The notes under the pieces were generated by a model that saw only the letters and a program-made list of their open reading frames with translations, was not told the DNA's origin and ran no database searches. Shown here piece by piece: positions 1-8,834 of a DNA stretch of 64,000 bases (its first letter is position 1; every line of letters starts with the position of its first letter). Source of the stretch: Alphaproteobacteria bacterium MarineAlpha12_Bin1 (GTDB lineage: Bacteria; Pseudomonadota; Alphaproteobacteria; UBA6615); the NCBI GenBank assembly GCA_002937505.1, contig PTJY01000004.1, positions 189,186-253,185 on the forward strand, written 5' to 3'. The translations under genes and the position numbers were made by a program.

Positions 1-364
1 TCAACAAACGTGGCCCGCTTACCGGTGAAAATGGCGATGAAACTTGCATTTTTGGGTAGTAACTTCCTCCAGCTCTTTCCCATGCGTGTGCCCAGCCATG
101 GTCAAAAACGTATTCGCCTTGAGAATGGCTCTTAATATATAAGGGGGCAGCAGCAATTATTTCGTTTCTTGAATTTTCGATTACTAAATGATGAGGTAGC
201 CAACCTGTTTTGTCAGACACGCATCCTGTTTCTTCTAATGCTCTTAAAAAGGCATGACTAATAAACGGATTATCTGATTCCGTTAAATTGTCCCAGACAG
301 GTTCTGGTATGTCTGATATGTTTTCTACAACTTTTGCTTTTATGTCAGTATTACTGTCAGTCAT
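1..364 (-). CDS. GNAT-like N-acyltransferase, COG3146/DUF482 family (partial, 3' end off window)
   Basis: The minus frame is open from an ATG at 364 to the left edge and gives the first 121 residues; the C-terminal part lies outside the window. The residues resemble the DUF482/COG3146 family, which has an acyl-CoA N-acyltransferase (GNAT/FemAB-like) fold: NPFISHAFL near residues 32-40, TGWLPHHL near 53-60, then KSHSQGEYVFDHGWAHA near 81-97 and a YYPK segment. Family members are about 380-400 residues, so about a third is visible. The substrate is unknown. It is upstream of and co-directional with whatever lies left of the window, and 24 bp downstream of the RidA gene, so the two may share a transcript. 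Confidence 0.8.
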   Translation of the reverse strand, partial: MTDSNTDIKAKVVENISDIPEPVWDNLTESDNPFISHAFLRALEETGCVSDKTGWLPHHLVIENSRNEIIAAAPLYIKSHSQGEYVFDHGWAHAWERAGGSYYPKMQVSSPFSPVSGPRLL

Positions 365-388
365 TGATAAGCATTATAATATTAAGAT

Positions 389-856
389 TTATTTTATTTC
401 GAAAATTGCTTCTACCTCTACAGAAACATTTAAAGGTAAAGAAGAGACACCTACCGCTGCTCGAGCATGACGACCCTCTTCTCCAAAAACTTCGACCATA
501 AGATCTGAGGCACCATTTATTACTTTAGGTTGATCCTGATAATCAACGAGTGATGCAACATAACCTACAAGTTTTACACAACGGACAATTAAATCTAAAT
601 TCCCACCTAACGCTTCTTTTGCTATGGCTATGATAGATAATCCACACAGGCGAGCGGCTTTGTTCCCATCATCGGTAGAAATATCTCTACCTAATGTTCC
701 TATGAAAGATGGCTTTCCATCAAGCATAGGTATTTGACCTGATATGTATAAATGGTTGCCAGTAATCACATAGGGTACATAGTTTGCTAGTGGTTTATTT
801 GCTTCTGGTAATGATATGTTTAGTTTATTTAACCTATCATCGATAACATTTTCCAA
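389..856 (-). CDS. RidA/YjgF/UK114 family protein
   Basis: A 155-residue protein of the RidA/YjgF superfamily. It has the YISGQIP segment near residue 38 and the C-terminal ARAAVGVSSLP...VEVEAIFEIK signature, where the arginine corresponds to the substrate-carboxylate arginine of RidA. It is about 25 residues longer than E. coli RidA (about 128), as in the longer YER057c/UK114-like subgroup. RidA hydrolyses reactive enamine/imine intermediates from PLP enzymes, but longer subgroup members often have unassigned activities, so imine deaminase activity is inference. It sits between nrdJ and the GNAT-like gene on the same strand, separated from nrdJ by a strong terminator. Confidence 0.85.
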   Translation of the reverse strand: MENVIDDRLNKLNISLPEANKPLANYVPYVITGNHLYISGQIPMLDGKPSFIGTLGRDISTDDGNKAARLCGLSIIAIAKEALGGNLDLIVRCVKLVGYVASLVDYQDQPKVINGASDLMVEVFGEEGRHARAAVGVSSLPLNVSVEVEAIFEIK

Positions 857-898
857 AATGATTACTCCTTATTAGTCAATTAATTCATATAAAAATTA

Positions 899-931
899 AG
901 AAAAAATGGGATGTGCGGTTAAGCACATCCC
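899..931 (-). terminator. Rho-independent terminator of nrdJ
   Basis: A perfect 9-bp inverted repeat, GGGATGTGC and GCACATCCC, has a 6-nt loop at 917-922. On the minus strand it is followed by ATTTTTTCTTAATTTTT. It lies about 95 nt beyond the nrdJ stop codon and before the ridA-like gene, so it most likely ends the nrdJ transcript. Confidence 0.85.
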
Positions 932-986
932 AAGTTCAGGGAGGAGTGAGACCCAGCGCCTGGGAGAGAAATGGCGAGGGCCCCAT

Positions 987-1020
987 ATTCGATCGAGCAA
1001 ATATGATGCTCAGATCGAAT
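987..1020 (-). other. 3'-UTR hairpin just after nrdJ stop
   Basis: ATTCGATCGAGCA (987-999) pairs with TGCTC-A-GATCGAAT (1007-1020): a 13-bp stem with one bulged A and a 7-nt loop. It begins 4 nt past the nrdJ stop codon and lacks a U-tract. It may stabilise the 3' end of the mRNA upstream of the true terminator. The function is inference; the pairing is visible. Confidence 0.5.
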
Positions 1021-1024
1021 TGCT

Positions 1025-4000
1025 TTAGCTACACCCGCTTGTTGCGCCGCAGGTGTCGCATTTAAGACAAGTTCCGTTTCTAACCATTGTAAAGTTTCCA
1101 CAGTCAGTACAAGAGTCGCCTTCGTAACCCTTGATACGTGCATTACGAATTCTTTCAGTTCGTTCTTCTTGAACGATGTATTCAAGATCTAGTTGTTTAC
1201 CTGAATTTGTAGGTAGGGTGAGAACATCTGCTTTTGTGTGAACAGAATTATCTGTTCCTGTAGCCTCAGTGAGTTGAGCAGTGTCTCCAGTGCTCTCAAG
1301 ACTTTCATCGGTTTGTTTACCGCCTTCTATAACAGAGAGGTTGCTTCTAATATAACCATTGCTCACGGCAAGTTCAGCAGGGGGTAACTCTGGAATAAGA
1401 GTTTCATCAGATTTTCCTCTACCCATGGCATCTGGTTCAAGATCGTCTATTTCGACATGAGCTAGATCATGTCGCCCCATGTAACTTATTGCTATTTCGC
1501 GAAAAATATAGTCCAAAATAGAGCTAGACATTTTAATTGCGTCATTTCCTTCTACTGGACCTGATGGTTCAAACCTAGTGAATGTAAAAGCGTCTACAAA
1601 TTCTTCTAGAGGAACTCCATATTGGAGGCCTATGGATATAGCTATTGCAAAGTTGTTCATCAGTGAGCGGAAGGCAGCTCCTTCTTTGTGCATGTCTAGA
1701 AAAATTTCTCCTAAGGATCCATCATCATATTCGCCAGTTCGAATATAAACTTTGTGGCCGCCTACTATGGCTTTTTGAGTGTATCCTTTTCTACGATCAG
1801 GAAGTCGTTTTCTCTTAGCTTCTCTCTCTATAATCCTTTCAACGATTTTTTCTGCAACTACATTCGTTCTATTCGTAGTTGATAATTCATTGTAATCGTC
1901 TAATTCGTCCTCAGTTTCACTAAAGCCAAAGAAATTTGACTGCAGTGGTTGGCTGAGTTTGGAGCCGTCACGGTATAAAGCATTCGCCTTTAAACCTAAT
2001 TCCCAAGATAGCAAATAGGCTTTTTCACAGTCATATATTGATGCCTTGTTTGGCATGTTAATTGTTTTAGAGATAGCACCACTAATGAATGGCTGAGCGC
2101 CAGCCATCATTTTTATATGACTTTTAGTTGAAAGATATCGTGTACCGCTTCGACCACAAGGGTTCGCACAATCAAATACCTTTAAGTGTTGTGCCTTAAT
2201 ATGAGGAGCACCTTCTATAGTCATAGCTCCACAGGCATAAACATTGGCTGCTTCTATTTCCTCTTCAGAGAAGCCAAGAAAATCGAGCATATTAAAATCA
2301 TATTTATTTAACTCGTCATTATTTATGCCAAGAACCTCAGTGCAAAATGATTCACCCAAGGTCCATTTATTGAAAACAAATTGTATATCAAATGAGCTGG
2401 CAACTGCGTGTTCAATCGCCTCGATTTCAACTTCGCTAAAATTTAATTTCTTTAGGGTTTCATGGTTTATATGAGGAGCATTGAGTAGCGATCCATGTCC
2501 CACAGCAAAGTTAACTATTTCAGTCACTTCGATGGGGTTGTAACCTAGGGATATTAGCCCTTCAGTTACCATCTGATTTATAATTTTAAAATATCCTCCA
2601 CCAGCCAGTTTTTTAAACTTAACTATAGAGAAGTCTGGTTCTATACCTGTAGTATCACAATCCATCACCAAGCCTATTGTTCCTGTAGGAGCAATGACAG
2701 TTGTCTGGGCATTTCGAAAACCATTTTTTGAGCCTAGTTTCAAGGCCTTGTCCCATGCTTTTTTAGCAGCTTTAGTCACTTTCTTGCTTTGAGCGTCCTT
2801 GGGAGTTAGTGGAACAGGGTAAATAGAAAGCCCTTCATAATCAGTGTTTTCTCCAAAGGCCGCTCGTTTATGATTACGAATAACTCTTAGCATGTCGTCA
2901 GAATTCTTTTTGTAGCCTGGGAAAGCTCCCATTTCACTAGCTATTTCCGCTGAAGTTTCATATGCAATACCCGTCATCAGTGCACTTATGGAGGCGCACA
3001 AGTTTCGACCTTCATCACTGTCATAGCCTACGCCCGAAGCCATCAATAAACCGCCTAAGTTCGCGAAACCCAACCCTAATGTCCTGAAATCATAACTGCG
3101 TTGTGCTATCTCCTTAGATGGAAATTGGGCCATTAAAACAGATATTTCCAGTGTTAAGGTCCAAAGTTTAACTGTGTGCCCAAATTTTGTAGTGTCAAAA
3201 GAGAAATCATCCTCTCGAAACTTTAGAAGGTTTAGGGAAGCCAAGTTGCAAGCTGTGTCATCTAGAAACATGTATTCGGAGCAAGGATTTGAAGCATTGA
3301 TACGACCTGAATTGGGACAGGTGTGCCATTCATTTATTGTTGTGTCGAACTGTACTCCTGGATCAGCGCTTGACCATGCTGCAGAACAAACTTTATCCCA
3401 TAATTCTTTCGCTTCTATTGTTTTAGAGACCGATCCATCAGTACGGGCACGTAACTCCCACATATCATTAGCTTTAACGGCAGAAAGAAAATCATTTGTT
3501 ATGCGAACTGAGTTATTAGAATTTTGTCCAGATACAGTGTTATAAGCTTCTGAATCCCAGTCTATGTCGTACACGGAAAAACTAATTTCATTGTATCCTT
3601 GTTGTGCAAGTTGAAGGCATTTATGAATATAACTTTCTGGCACCATATCTTTACGGGCCAGTTGTATAGCTTTTTTTAAATCAGGGTTTTCTGCGGGGAT
3701 GTATCTTTCGTCACTATTATTGTCAAAATCACCTTGGTGGCATGCCTTAATGATAGAATTTAAACGTTTAAAGCAGATTTTTGAGCCAGATACGATTGAG
3801 GCAACCTTTTGTTCTTCTATAACCTTCCAATCTATAAATTCTTCCACGTCAGGATGGTCAATATCAACAACAACCATCTTTGCCGCTCTTCTTGTTGTTC
3901 CCCCAGATTTAATAGCCCCTGCAGAGCGATCACCAATTCTCAGAAAGCTCATGAGTCCAGAAGATTTACCTCCGCCAGATAGAGCCTCACCACTAGACCT

Positions 4001-4714
4001 TATATTTGAAAAATTTGTACCAGAACCCGATCCATATTTGAAAAGACGTGCTTCTCTTGTCCATAGATCCATTATTCCGCCGTCTGTTACTAGGTCATCT
4101 GAGACGGATTGAATAAAACAGGCATGAGGTTGTGGATGTTCGTAAGCACTGGACGATTTAACTAACTTGCTAGTCTTATAGTCCACGAAATAGTGTCCCT
4201 GACCCGGGCTGTCTATGCCATAGGCCCAATGCAATCCGGTATTAAACCACTGAGGGCTGTTTGGAGCTGCCATCTGATTAGCGAGGGTATACCTTATTTC
4301 ATCAAAATATATTTGGGCATCCTCATCGCTGTCAAAATATCCTCCTTTCCAACCCCAGTAAGTCCAGGTGCCAGCCATACGATTAAAAACTTGTCTAGCG
4401 TCTGTCTCAGACACGTATCTCTTGTTATTTGGTAATTTAGCTAGCTCTTTTTTGTCTTCCGTATGCTTCCATAAGAATTCTGGAACGTCATCTTCTGCAA
4501 CAGCTTTGAGTGATGATGGTATACCAGCTCTTCGAAAATATTTTTGTGCAAGTATATCAATCGCGACCTGGCTCCAGTGTTCTGGGACCACTATGTTATT
4601 AGCCGAAAAAACAACAGAACCGTCAGGATTTCGTATCTCGCTAGACGTCTTATGAAACGTTATATTCTGATACGGGTCGTCACTCCCAATAGTTAGGCGG
4701 CGTTCAATCCGCAT
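1025..4714 (-). CDS. nrdJ: Vitamin B12-dependent ribonucleoside-diphosphate reductase (class II)
   Basis: A 1229-residue protein, the usual length of alphaproteobacterial class II ribonucleotide reductase. It reduces ribonucleotides to deoxyribonucleotides using adenosylcobalamin, without needing oxygen. Visible catalytic residues are C199 (HACFIQS) and C489 ([12 protein letters not shown]), the presumed redox pair, and NPCSEY at 476-481 with the radical cysteine C478 and E480. The glycine-rich [10 protein letters not shown] segment is near 228-237. The C-terminus has a cysteine-rich tail (C1202, C1205, C1216, C1219, C1222, C1228) that probably relays electrons or binds zinc. A low-complexity linker at about 1100-1180 precedes it. 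No cobalamin riboswitch was recognised upstream, but candidate NrdR boxes are present. The start is the ATG at 4714 (MRIERRLT), typical of the family. Confidence 0.97.
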   Translation of the reverse strand: MRIERRLTIGSDDPYQNITFHKTSSEIRNPDGSVVFSANNIVVPEHWSQVAIDILAQKYFRRAGIPSSLKAVAEDDVPEFLWKHTEDKKELAKLPNNKRYVSETDARQVFNRMAGTWTYWGWKGGYFDSDEDAQIYFDEIRYTLANQMAAPNSPQWFNTGLHWAYGIDSPGQGHYFVDYKTSKLVKSSSAYEHPQPHACFIQSVSDDLVTDGGIMDLWTREARLFKYGSGSGTNFSNIRSSGEALSGGGKSSGLMSFLRIGDRSAGAIKSGGTTRRAAKMVVVDIDHPDVEEFIDWKVIEEQKVASIVSGSKICFKRLNSIIKACHQGDFDNNSDERYIPAENPDLKKAIQLARKDMVPESYIHKCLQLAQQGYNEISFSVYDIDWDSEAYNTVSGQNSNNSVRITNDFLSAVKANDMWELRARTDGSVSKTIEAKELWDKVCSAAWSSADPGVQFDTTINEWHTCPNSGRINASNPCSEYMFLDDTACNLASLNLLKFREDDFSFDTTKFGHTVKLWTLTLEISVLMAQFPSKEIAQRSYDFRTLGLGFANLGGLLMASGVGYDSDEGRNLCASISALMTGIAYETSAEIASEMGAFPGYKKNSDDMLRVIRNHKRAAFGENTDYEGLSIYPVPLTPKDAQSKKVTKAAKKAWDKALKLGSKNGFRNAQTTVIAPTGTIGLVMDCDTTGIEPDFSIVKFKKLAGGGYFKIINQMVTEGLISLGYNPIEVTEIVNFAVGHGSLLNAPHINHETLKKLNFSEVEIEAIEHAVASSFDIQFVFNKWTLGESFCTEVLGINNDELNKYDFNMLDFLGFSEEEIEAANVYACGAMTIEGAPHIKAQHLKVFDCANPCGRSGTRYLSTKSHIKMMAGAQPFISGAISKTINMPNKASIYDCEKAYLLSWELGLKANALYRDGSKLSQPLQSNFFGFSETEDELDDYNELSTTNRTNVVAEKIVERIIEREAKRKRLPDRRKGYTQKAIVGGHKVYIRTGEYDDGSLGEIFLDMHKEGAAFRSLMNNFAIAISIGLQYGVPLEEFVDAFTFTRFEPSGPVEGNDAIKMSSSILDYIFREIAISYMGRHDLAHVEIDDLEPDAMGRGKSDETLIPELPPAELAVSNGYIRSNLSVIEGGKQTDESLESTGDTAQLTEATGTDNSVHTKADVLTLPTNSGKQLDLEYIVQEERTERIRNARIKGYEGDSCTDCGNFTMVRNGTCLKCDTCGATSGCS

Positions 4715-5095
4715 ATCTTAACTCCTAAATACACTAAGTTTTCGTTCTAGAGTGTCGAAAACTACAAAACCAGGTTATCTGTATCGGTTCTTGTTTTATC
4801 CCCTAACCGTTCACAGCTTTTTCGATTCGTTTTATAGCTAGAATCATCTTATGTTCTTAGTCTACAATATATAGTCATATGTATAGGCTATACCACTACA
4901 TATTTATGTATCAACTATATTTTGTATTTTTTAACCTATTAAAAGTATATATAGTGCTAAATAGTGAGAGAAACCCTTGTGAATAGAGATACATAGACGG
5001 GTGGACGGTGAAGGGTGGATGGTGCCATATTTATAAGATATTAAGAGACTCGGTTACAAAAAATGGTTGTTATGAACAGAATAGGATGAACCCAT
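4715..5095. other. 381-bp divergent intergenic region between nrdJ and the NDUFA12 gene
   Basis: No open reading frame of note. The region must hold the divergent promoters for nrdJ (minus) and the NDUFA12 gene (plus). The central part (about 4860-4960) is very AT-rich and contains the candidate NrdR boxes listed separately. I looked for a cobalamin riboswitch B12-box and did not recognise one. Upstream of 5096 an AGGATGA stretch serves as the ribosome-binding site for the NDUFA12 gene. Confidence 0.7.
4862..4957. promoter_or_regulatory. Cluster of candidate NrdR boxes upstream of nrdJ
   Basis: The NrdR consensus is ACACWATATATWGTGT. Core matches (CWATATATWG) are: 4865-4874 CAATATATAG (10/10), 4896-4905 CTACATATTT (8/10), 4915-4924 CTATATTTTG (9/10) and 4945-4954 GTATATATAG (9/10). 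The first and second cores start 31 bp apart, and the third and fourth 30 bp apart, close to the 31-32 bp spacing known for paired NrdR boxes. nrdR is encoded at 39433-39900. The AT-rich background raises the chance of accidental matches, so this is a supported candidate only. Confidence 0.5.
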
Positions 5096-5449
5096 ATGGC
5101 CACACTAGGAACATTACTTAAAACTTGGTTAAAAGGGATTAGGGTCGGTGAGGACTCCTTTGGAAATAAGTACTATAGGTCTAAGAATCTAGATAATTAT
5201 GGTCGTGCTAAACGATGGGTTGTTTATAATGGTCAACCAGAGGCGAGCAAAGTTCCTCCTGAATGGCACGCTTGGCTGCATTATATGGTTGAGGATCCTT
5301 TGCTGGATAAGGTTCGATATGATTGGCAAAAGGATCATTTGCCAAACCTAACAGGGACAGGAGCGTCATATGCGCCTGATGGAAGTGTGCATCGTGATGG
5401 AAAACGTTCGGCTAGTGTAGGTGATTATGAAGCCTGGACCCCAAACTAA
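5096..5449 (+). CDS. NADH:ubiquinone oxidoreductase subunit NDUFA12 (17.2 kDa accessory subunit family)
   Basis: A 117-residue protein matching NDUFA12, an accessory subunit of respiratory complex I shared by Alphaproteobacteria and mitochondria. Visible signatures are GNKYYRS near residue 23, RWVVYNG near 40 and PPEWHAWLHY near 54-63, followed by a short C-terminal tail. It probably acts at the peripheral arm of complex I on the cytoplasmic membrane. As in many Alphaproteobacteria it is separated from the nuo operon and precedes an MlaD-type gene and a DUF2155 gene. It is the first gene of a likely four-gene plus-strand unit, with 23 bp to the next gene. Confidence 0.93.
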   Translation: MATLGTLLKTWLKGIRVGEDSFGNKYYRSKNLDNYGRAKRWVVYNGQPEASKVPPEWHAWLHYMVEDPLLDKVRYDWQKDHLPNLTGTGASYAPDGSVHRDGKRSASVGDYEAWTPN

Positions 5450-5472
5450 ATATTTTCTATTAAGATGTACTG

Positions 5473-5946
5473 ATGGTTCTTATGGGTTTATTAAAATCTG
5501 AATACTACGAAATTGCTGTTGGTTTAGGTGTCTCAGTTTTCCTAATCATAATTCTATCTTTTGTGTTTATGACAAAAGAAGATAAAAATAACACAGCAAT
5601 AGTGGTTGCAAAGTTTAACAACGTTGACGGATTAAAAGTAGGTGATCATGTTAGGGCAGCCGGAATATCAGTAGGTAAGATTACGAAAATTTCTATCGAT
5701 GAAGACTTTAAAGTAATTACAGTTTTAAGAATAATTGATACATTATTATTGGATGAAGACACAACTGCCTCAATCGTGACCGACGGGCTTTTTGGAGAAA
5801 AGTCGATCCAATTGAGTATTGGAGGCAGTGAAAAACTTATCACTAATGGTGGCGAAATAAACTTTACAGAGGATTCTCTGATTTTGGATGACCTACTTGA
5901 GTTAATTGTTAATCAGAAGTCTCAATATTCTAAAGAAGCTAACTAG
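5473..5946 (+). CDS. MlaD-like MCE-domain lipid-transport protein, copy 1
   Basis: A 157-residue protein with one N-terminal transmembrane helix (about residues 13-32) and one MCE domain (about 41-118), including VDGLKVGDHVRAAGISVGKI and FGEKSIQLSIGG. MlaD forms the periplasmic hexameric ring of the Mla system, which moves phospholipids between inner and outer membranes with MlaE, MlaF and MlaB; none of these is in the window. The start could be the ATG at 5473 or 5482, and neither has a strong ribosome-binding site. It is followed 17 bp later by a second MlaD-like gene. The pair is discussed as a finding. Confidence 0.88.
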   Translation: MVLMGLLKSEYYEIAVGLGVSVFLIIILSFVFMTKEDKNNTAIVVAKFNNVDGLKVGDHVRAAGISVGKITKISIDEDFKVITVLRIIDTLLLDEDTTASIVTDGLFGEKSIQLSIGGSEKLITNGGEINFTEDSLILDDLLELIVNQKSQYSKEAN

Positions 5947-5963
5947 TCATTAAGGGAAGCAAA

Positions 5964-6413
5964 GTGAACCGTTCAACATTAGAAACTTTTCTCGGCGCAT
6001 TTGTTATATTAGTAACTCTGGGGTTTTTATTATTTGTTCTTCAATTATCTGATTTTTCTTCCAAAGAAGGAACCCTTTACAAGGCACGTTTTTTAAAAGT
6101 TGGTGGTTTGGAAAAGGGGAATGAGGTTAGAATAGGTGGTGTAAAAGTAGGAACGATTATTACAAGAGATCTTGATGCCGTAAACTTTGAGGCTATTGTT
6201 AAATTCAGTGTGGACTCGAGTATAAAATTACCGAGTGATACAAAGGCGATGGTTATAGGACAAGGTTTTTTGGGAGAAAAATATTTAAGGCTTACACCAG
6301 GGGTTTCTAAAGATTACATCAAGCCTGAACATGAAGTAATGGACACTGTTGACTATAAATCGTTGGAGGATACTGTTTCTAAAATTATATTTATGGCAAC
6401 AGAAGAAAAGTGA
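5964..6413 (+). CDS. mlaD: MlaD-like MCE-domain lipid-transport protein, copy 2
   Basis: A 149-residue protein with a transmembrane helix at about 8-27 and an MCE domain at about 38-118 (VGGLEKGNEVRIGGVKVGTI, FLGEKYLRLTPG). It starts with GTG at 5964, preceded by AAGGGAAG. It looks closer to the canonical alphaproteobacterial MlaD than copy 1: the N-terminal ETFLGAFVI and the LGEKYL segment are typical. It probably anchors in the inner membrane with the MCE ring in the periplasm. The sequences of the two copies are clearly diverged, so the duplication is not recent. Confidence 0.9.
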   Translation: MNRSTLETFLGAFVILVTLGFLLFVLQLSDFSSKEGTLYKARFLKVGGLEKGNEVRIGGVKVGTIITRDLDAVNFEAIVKFSVDSSIKLPSDTKAMVIGQGFLGEKYLRLTPGVSKDYIKPEHEVMDTVDYKSLEDTVSKIIFMATEEK

Positions 6414-6422
6414 GATTATTGT

Positions 6423-6881
6423 ATGTCTGTTAGACGATGTTTAACGACTAAGGTCTTAGGTTCTTTTGTGTGTTTTTTTTTGATTTTTGTTATTACCTCA
6501 GACAAGTTAGCAATTTCTCAAACAAGTTTTCGAAATAGCTTTCCCTTTTTAGAAAATAATAAATTAGCAGTTTTGCAGGGACTTGATAAGGTTACAGCTA
6601 GAATTTCGACTTTATATGTACGAATAAATGAGAATGTTCACTTTGGCACTTTATCAATTAATGTACGAGCGTGTTTTAAAACACCTCCTACTGAACCACC
6701 GGAAAGTATTGCGTTTTTAGAGATACACAAGATTATTGGCGGTAAACAAGTGGCAAAATTATTTAGCGGTTGGATGTACTCTTCTAGCCCAGCATTGTCT
6801 GCTTTAGAACATGCTGTTTATGACGTTTGGGTAGTTGATTGCACAAATAGTTTAAATTCTTCTGGTGCCAAATCCGAATAA
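6423..6881 (+). CDS. DUF2155 domain-containing protein, predicted secreted
   Basis: A 152-residue protein with an N-terminal signal peptide (hydrophobic about residues 12-32). The DUF2155 core has LQGLDKVTARISTLYVRINE, FGTLSINVRACFKTPPTEPPE and a C-terminal SALEHAVYDVWVVDC. The family has two conserved cysteines and is usually encoded beside mlaD and NDUFA12 in Alphaproteobacteria, as here, 9 bp after mlaD copy 2. The function is unknown; a periplasmic or envelope role is inferred from the signal peptide and the context. Its last 64 bp overlap the 3' end of the convergent aat gene; the overlap falls after the conserved domain. Confidence 0.85.
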   Translation: MSVRRCLTTKVLGSFVCFFLIFVITSDKLAISQTSFRNSFPFLENNKLAVLQGLDKVTARISTLYVRINENVHFGTLSINVRACFKTPPTEPPESIAFLEIHKIIGGKQVAKLFSGWMYSSSPALSALEHAVYDVWVVDCTNSLNSSGAKSE

Positions 6882-7468
6882 AACTTGGCGTTTGTTGCTA
6901 TAGCGTTAGCTAGTAGAGATTTGTAAGCACCTCTGGTTATTTCATAACAACCAAATTGAGCTAGATGGTCTGTTAAGAATTGAGTGTCGAGTAATTTGAA
7001 ATTACCTTTTTCAAGCCTTGCTACTAAATGACAAAGGGCTATTTTACTTGCATCCTTTTCTTTGGAAAACATACTTTCACCGAAAAACGCCCCTCCTATA
7101 GCTAGGCCGTATAAACCGCCGACAAGTTTATTATTAAACCAGACTTCTACCGAGTGAGCGTATCCTAATCTAAATAAAGATTTATAAAGCATTTCTATTT
7201 TTTCGTTAATCCAAGTTTCTTGGCGTTTTTTTGAGAGTGAATAACAACCTTCTATAACTCCATTAAAATCTATGTCAGAACTAACTTGATAACGGCAATC
7301 CTTTAGGGTGCGCTTTAATCGTCTAGGTATGTGCATATTATTTATCGGAAGAATACCCCTGATTTCTGGTTCTACCCAGAAAAGATTGGGATCATCTCTA
7401 TTTTCTGCCATAGGAAATATTCCTTGGGAGTATGCACTTAATAAATTTTCCGTTGTTATATCATGCAT
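6818..7468 (-). CDS. aat: Leucyl/phenylalanyl-tRNA--protein transferase
   Basis: A 216-residue protein matching Aat, which transfers Leu or Phe from aminoacyl-tRNA to proteins with N-terminal Lys or Arg, marking them for ClpS/ClpAP degradation. Signatures include AYSQGIFPMAE near residues 12-22, FWVEPEIRGILP near 29-40, the HSVEVW segment and GGLYGLAIGGAFFGESMFS near 117-135. The length fits (about 220-230 typical). It lies 8 bp after accC and closes the aroQ-accB-accC-aat minus-strand group. The 3' end overlaps the convergent DUF2155 gene by 64 bp. A second N-end-rule transferase, bpt, is at 26723-27472. Confidence 0.95.
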   Translation of the reverse strand: MHDITTENLLSAYSQGIFPMAENRDDPNLFWVEPEIRGILPINNMHIPRRLKRTLKDCRYQVSSDIDFNGVIEGCYSLSKKRQETWINEKIEMLYKSLFRLGYAHSVEVWFNNKLVGGLYGLAIGGAFFGESMFSKEKDASKIALCHLVARLEKGNFKLLDTQFLTDHLAQFGCYEITRGAYKSLLANAIATNAKFYSDLAPEEFKLFVQSTTQTS

Positions 7469-7476
7469 AGTTTAGA

Positions 7477-8817
7477 TTAATTTTCAGACATGAATTTTTC
7501 TAACCAGTGTATATTGTAATCACCAGAAATAAAATTATCATTATCTATAACCCTTTTATGCAAAGGTATCGTGGTTTCTACGCCGGAGATCACAATTTCA
7601 TCTAGGCAGCGTTTTAATCTTCTAATACAGCTGCTTCGATCATCAGAGTGAACGATTAGTTTAGCTATCAAGCTATCGTAGTTAGGAGGTATTTTATATC
7701 CGTTGTAGAGAGCTGAATCTATTCTTACTCCCAAGCCACCAGGAGCATGTAACTCGGTTATTTGTCCTGGAGATGGAATAAAGGTATCAGGATTTTCAGC
7801 ATTTATGCGACATTCAATAGAATGACCCGAATGTTTTATATCTTTTTGGGAGAAAGATAGTTTTTTATCCGCGGCTACATTAATCATTTCTTTTATTATG
7901 TCCACGCCGCATATCATTTCAGTGATACCGTGCTCAACCTGCACTCGAGTATTCATTTCTATAAAATAAAATTCTCCATTTTCGTATAAAAATTCAAAGG
8001 TGCCAGCACTAATATAATGCAAACTTTTGGCTGCTTCACAACATATCGCTGATAGCTTTTGTCTTGTAACTGTGTCTAAAGTCGGGGAAGGGGCTTCTTC
8101 AATTATTTTTTGATGATTGCGTTGAATAGAGCAGTCGCGTTCGAACAGGCTTACCACATTTCCAAATTTATCGGCAAGAATCTGAACTTCAATGTGTCTC
8201 GGTTTAGTAAGGTATTTCTCTATATAAACTGAGGATTCCCCAAAATTGGCCTTTGCTTCATTTTGTGCGGATTTTAAACTATTTTCAAGATTATCTTTGT
8301 GGGTGACTACTCTCATCCCTTTACCACCCCCGCCGGCTGCTGCTTTTATTAGAACTGGAAAACCAATTCTTTCAGCAATTTCTAAAGCGGATGAGACATC
8401 CTCAATTCTGCCCTCCGTTCCAGGTACGACAGGAACATTTGCTTTTTTCATCTCAGCTTTTGCTTGTACCTTATCACCCATAATTTGTATATGGTCAGGA
8501 CTTGGCCCAATAAATGTAAAACCGTGTTCTTCAGTAATACGAGCAAAGTTCGAGTTTTCAGAAAGAAAACCATAACCTGGATGGATAGCATTAGCGTTAG
8601 TCACTGTTGCCGCAGATATAATCGCAGGTATATTTAGGTAGCTGTCTGAAGAGCTGGGTGGGCCAATACATACGCTTTCGTCGGCAAGTTTGACATGCAT
8701 TGCTTCGGCATCAGCGGTAGAATGAACAGCAACAGTAGAGATGCCCATTTCCTTACAGGCTCTGTGAATACGCAGAGCAATTTCACCTCGGTTGGCTATA
8801 AGAATTTTGTCAAACAT
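7477..8817 (-). CDS. accC: Acetyl-CoA carboxylase, biotin carboxylase subunit
   Basis: A 446-residue biotin carboxylase, the usual length. It carboxylates biotin on AccB using ATP and bicarbonate, the first half-reaction of malonyl-CoA synthesis. The order is N-terminal domain (ILIANRGEIALRI, residues 5-17), ATP-grasp domain with the glycine-rich loop KAAAGGGGKGMR near 158-169, the metal/active-site stretch EMNTRVQVEHGITE near 287-300, and the C-terminal domain. Most homologues have EHPVTE, so EHG here is a small oddity. It lies 17 bp after accB, and the two are almost certainly cotranscribed. The carboxyltransferase genes accA/accD are not in the window. Confidence 0.97.
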   Translation of the reverse strand: MFDKILIANRGEIALRIHRACKEMGISTVAVHSTADAEAMHVKLADESVCIGPPSSSDSYLNIPAIISAATVTNANAIHPGYGFLSENSNFARITEEHGFTFIGPSPDHIQIMGDKVQAKAEMKKANVPVVPGTEGRIEDVSSALEIAERIGFPVLIKAAAGGGGKGMRVVTHKDNLENSLKSAQNEAKANFGESSVYIEKYLTKPRHIEVQILADKFGNVVSLFERDCSIQRNHQKIIEEAPSPTLDTVTRQKLSAICCEAAKSLHYISAGTFEFLYENGEFYFIEMNTRVQVEHGITEMICGVDIIKEMINVAADKKLSFSQKDIKHSGHSIECRINAENPDTFIPSPGQITELHAPGGLGVRIDSALYNGYKIPPNYDSLIAKLIVHSDDRSSCIRRLKRCLDEIVISGVETTIPLHKRVIDNDNFISGDYNIHWLEKFMSEN

Positions 8818-8834
8818 GTAGGTCTAGCCCGGGT

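Noticed and set aside
919-1185. Open frame inside and beyond the end of nrdJ on the minus strand
   Set aside because: It overlaps the nrdJ coding end and the terminator in another frame, with no recognisable protein; a shadow.
4715-5095. Search for a cobalamin riboswitch before B12-dependent nrdJ
   Set aside because: No B12-box or kissing-loop pattern was recognised; NrdR-like boxes explain the region better.
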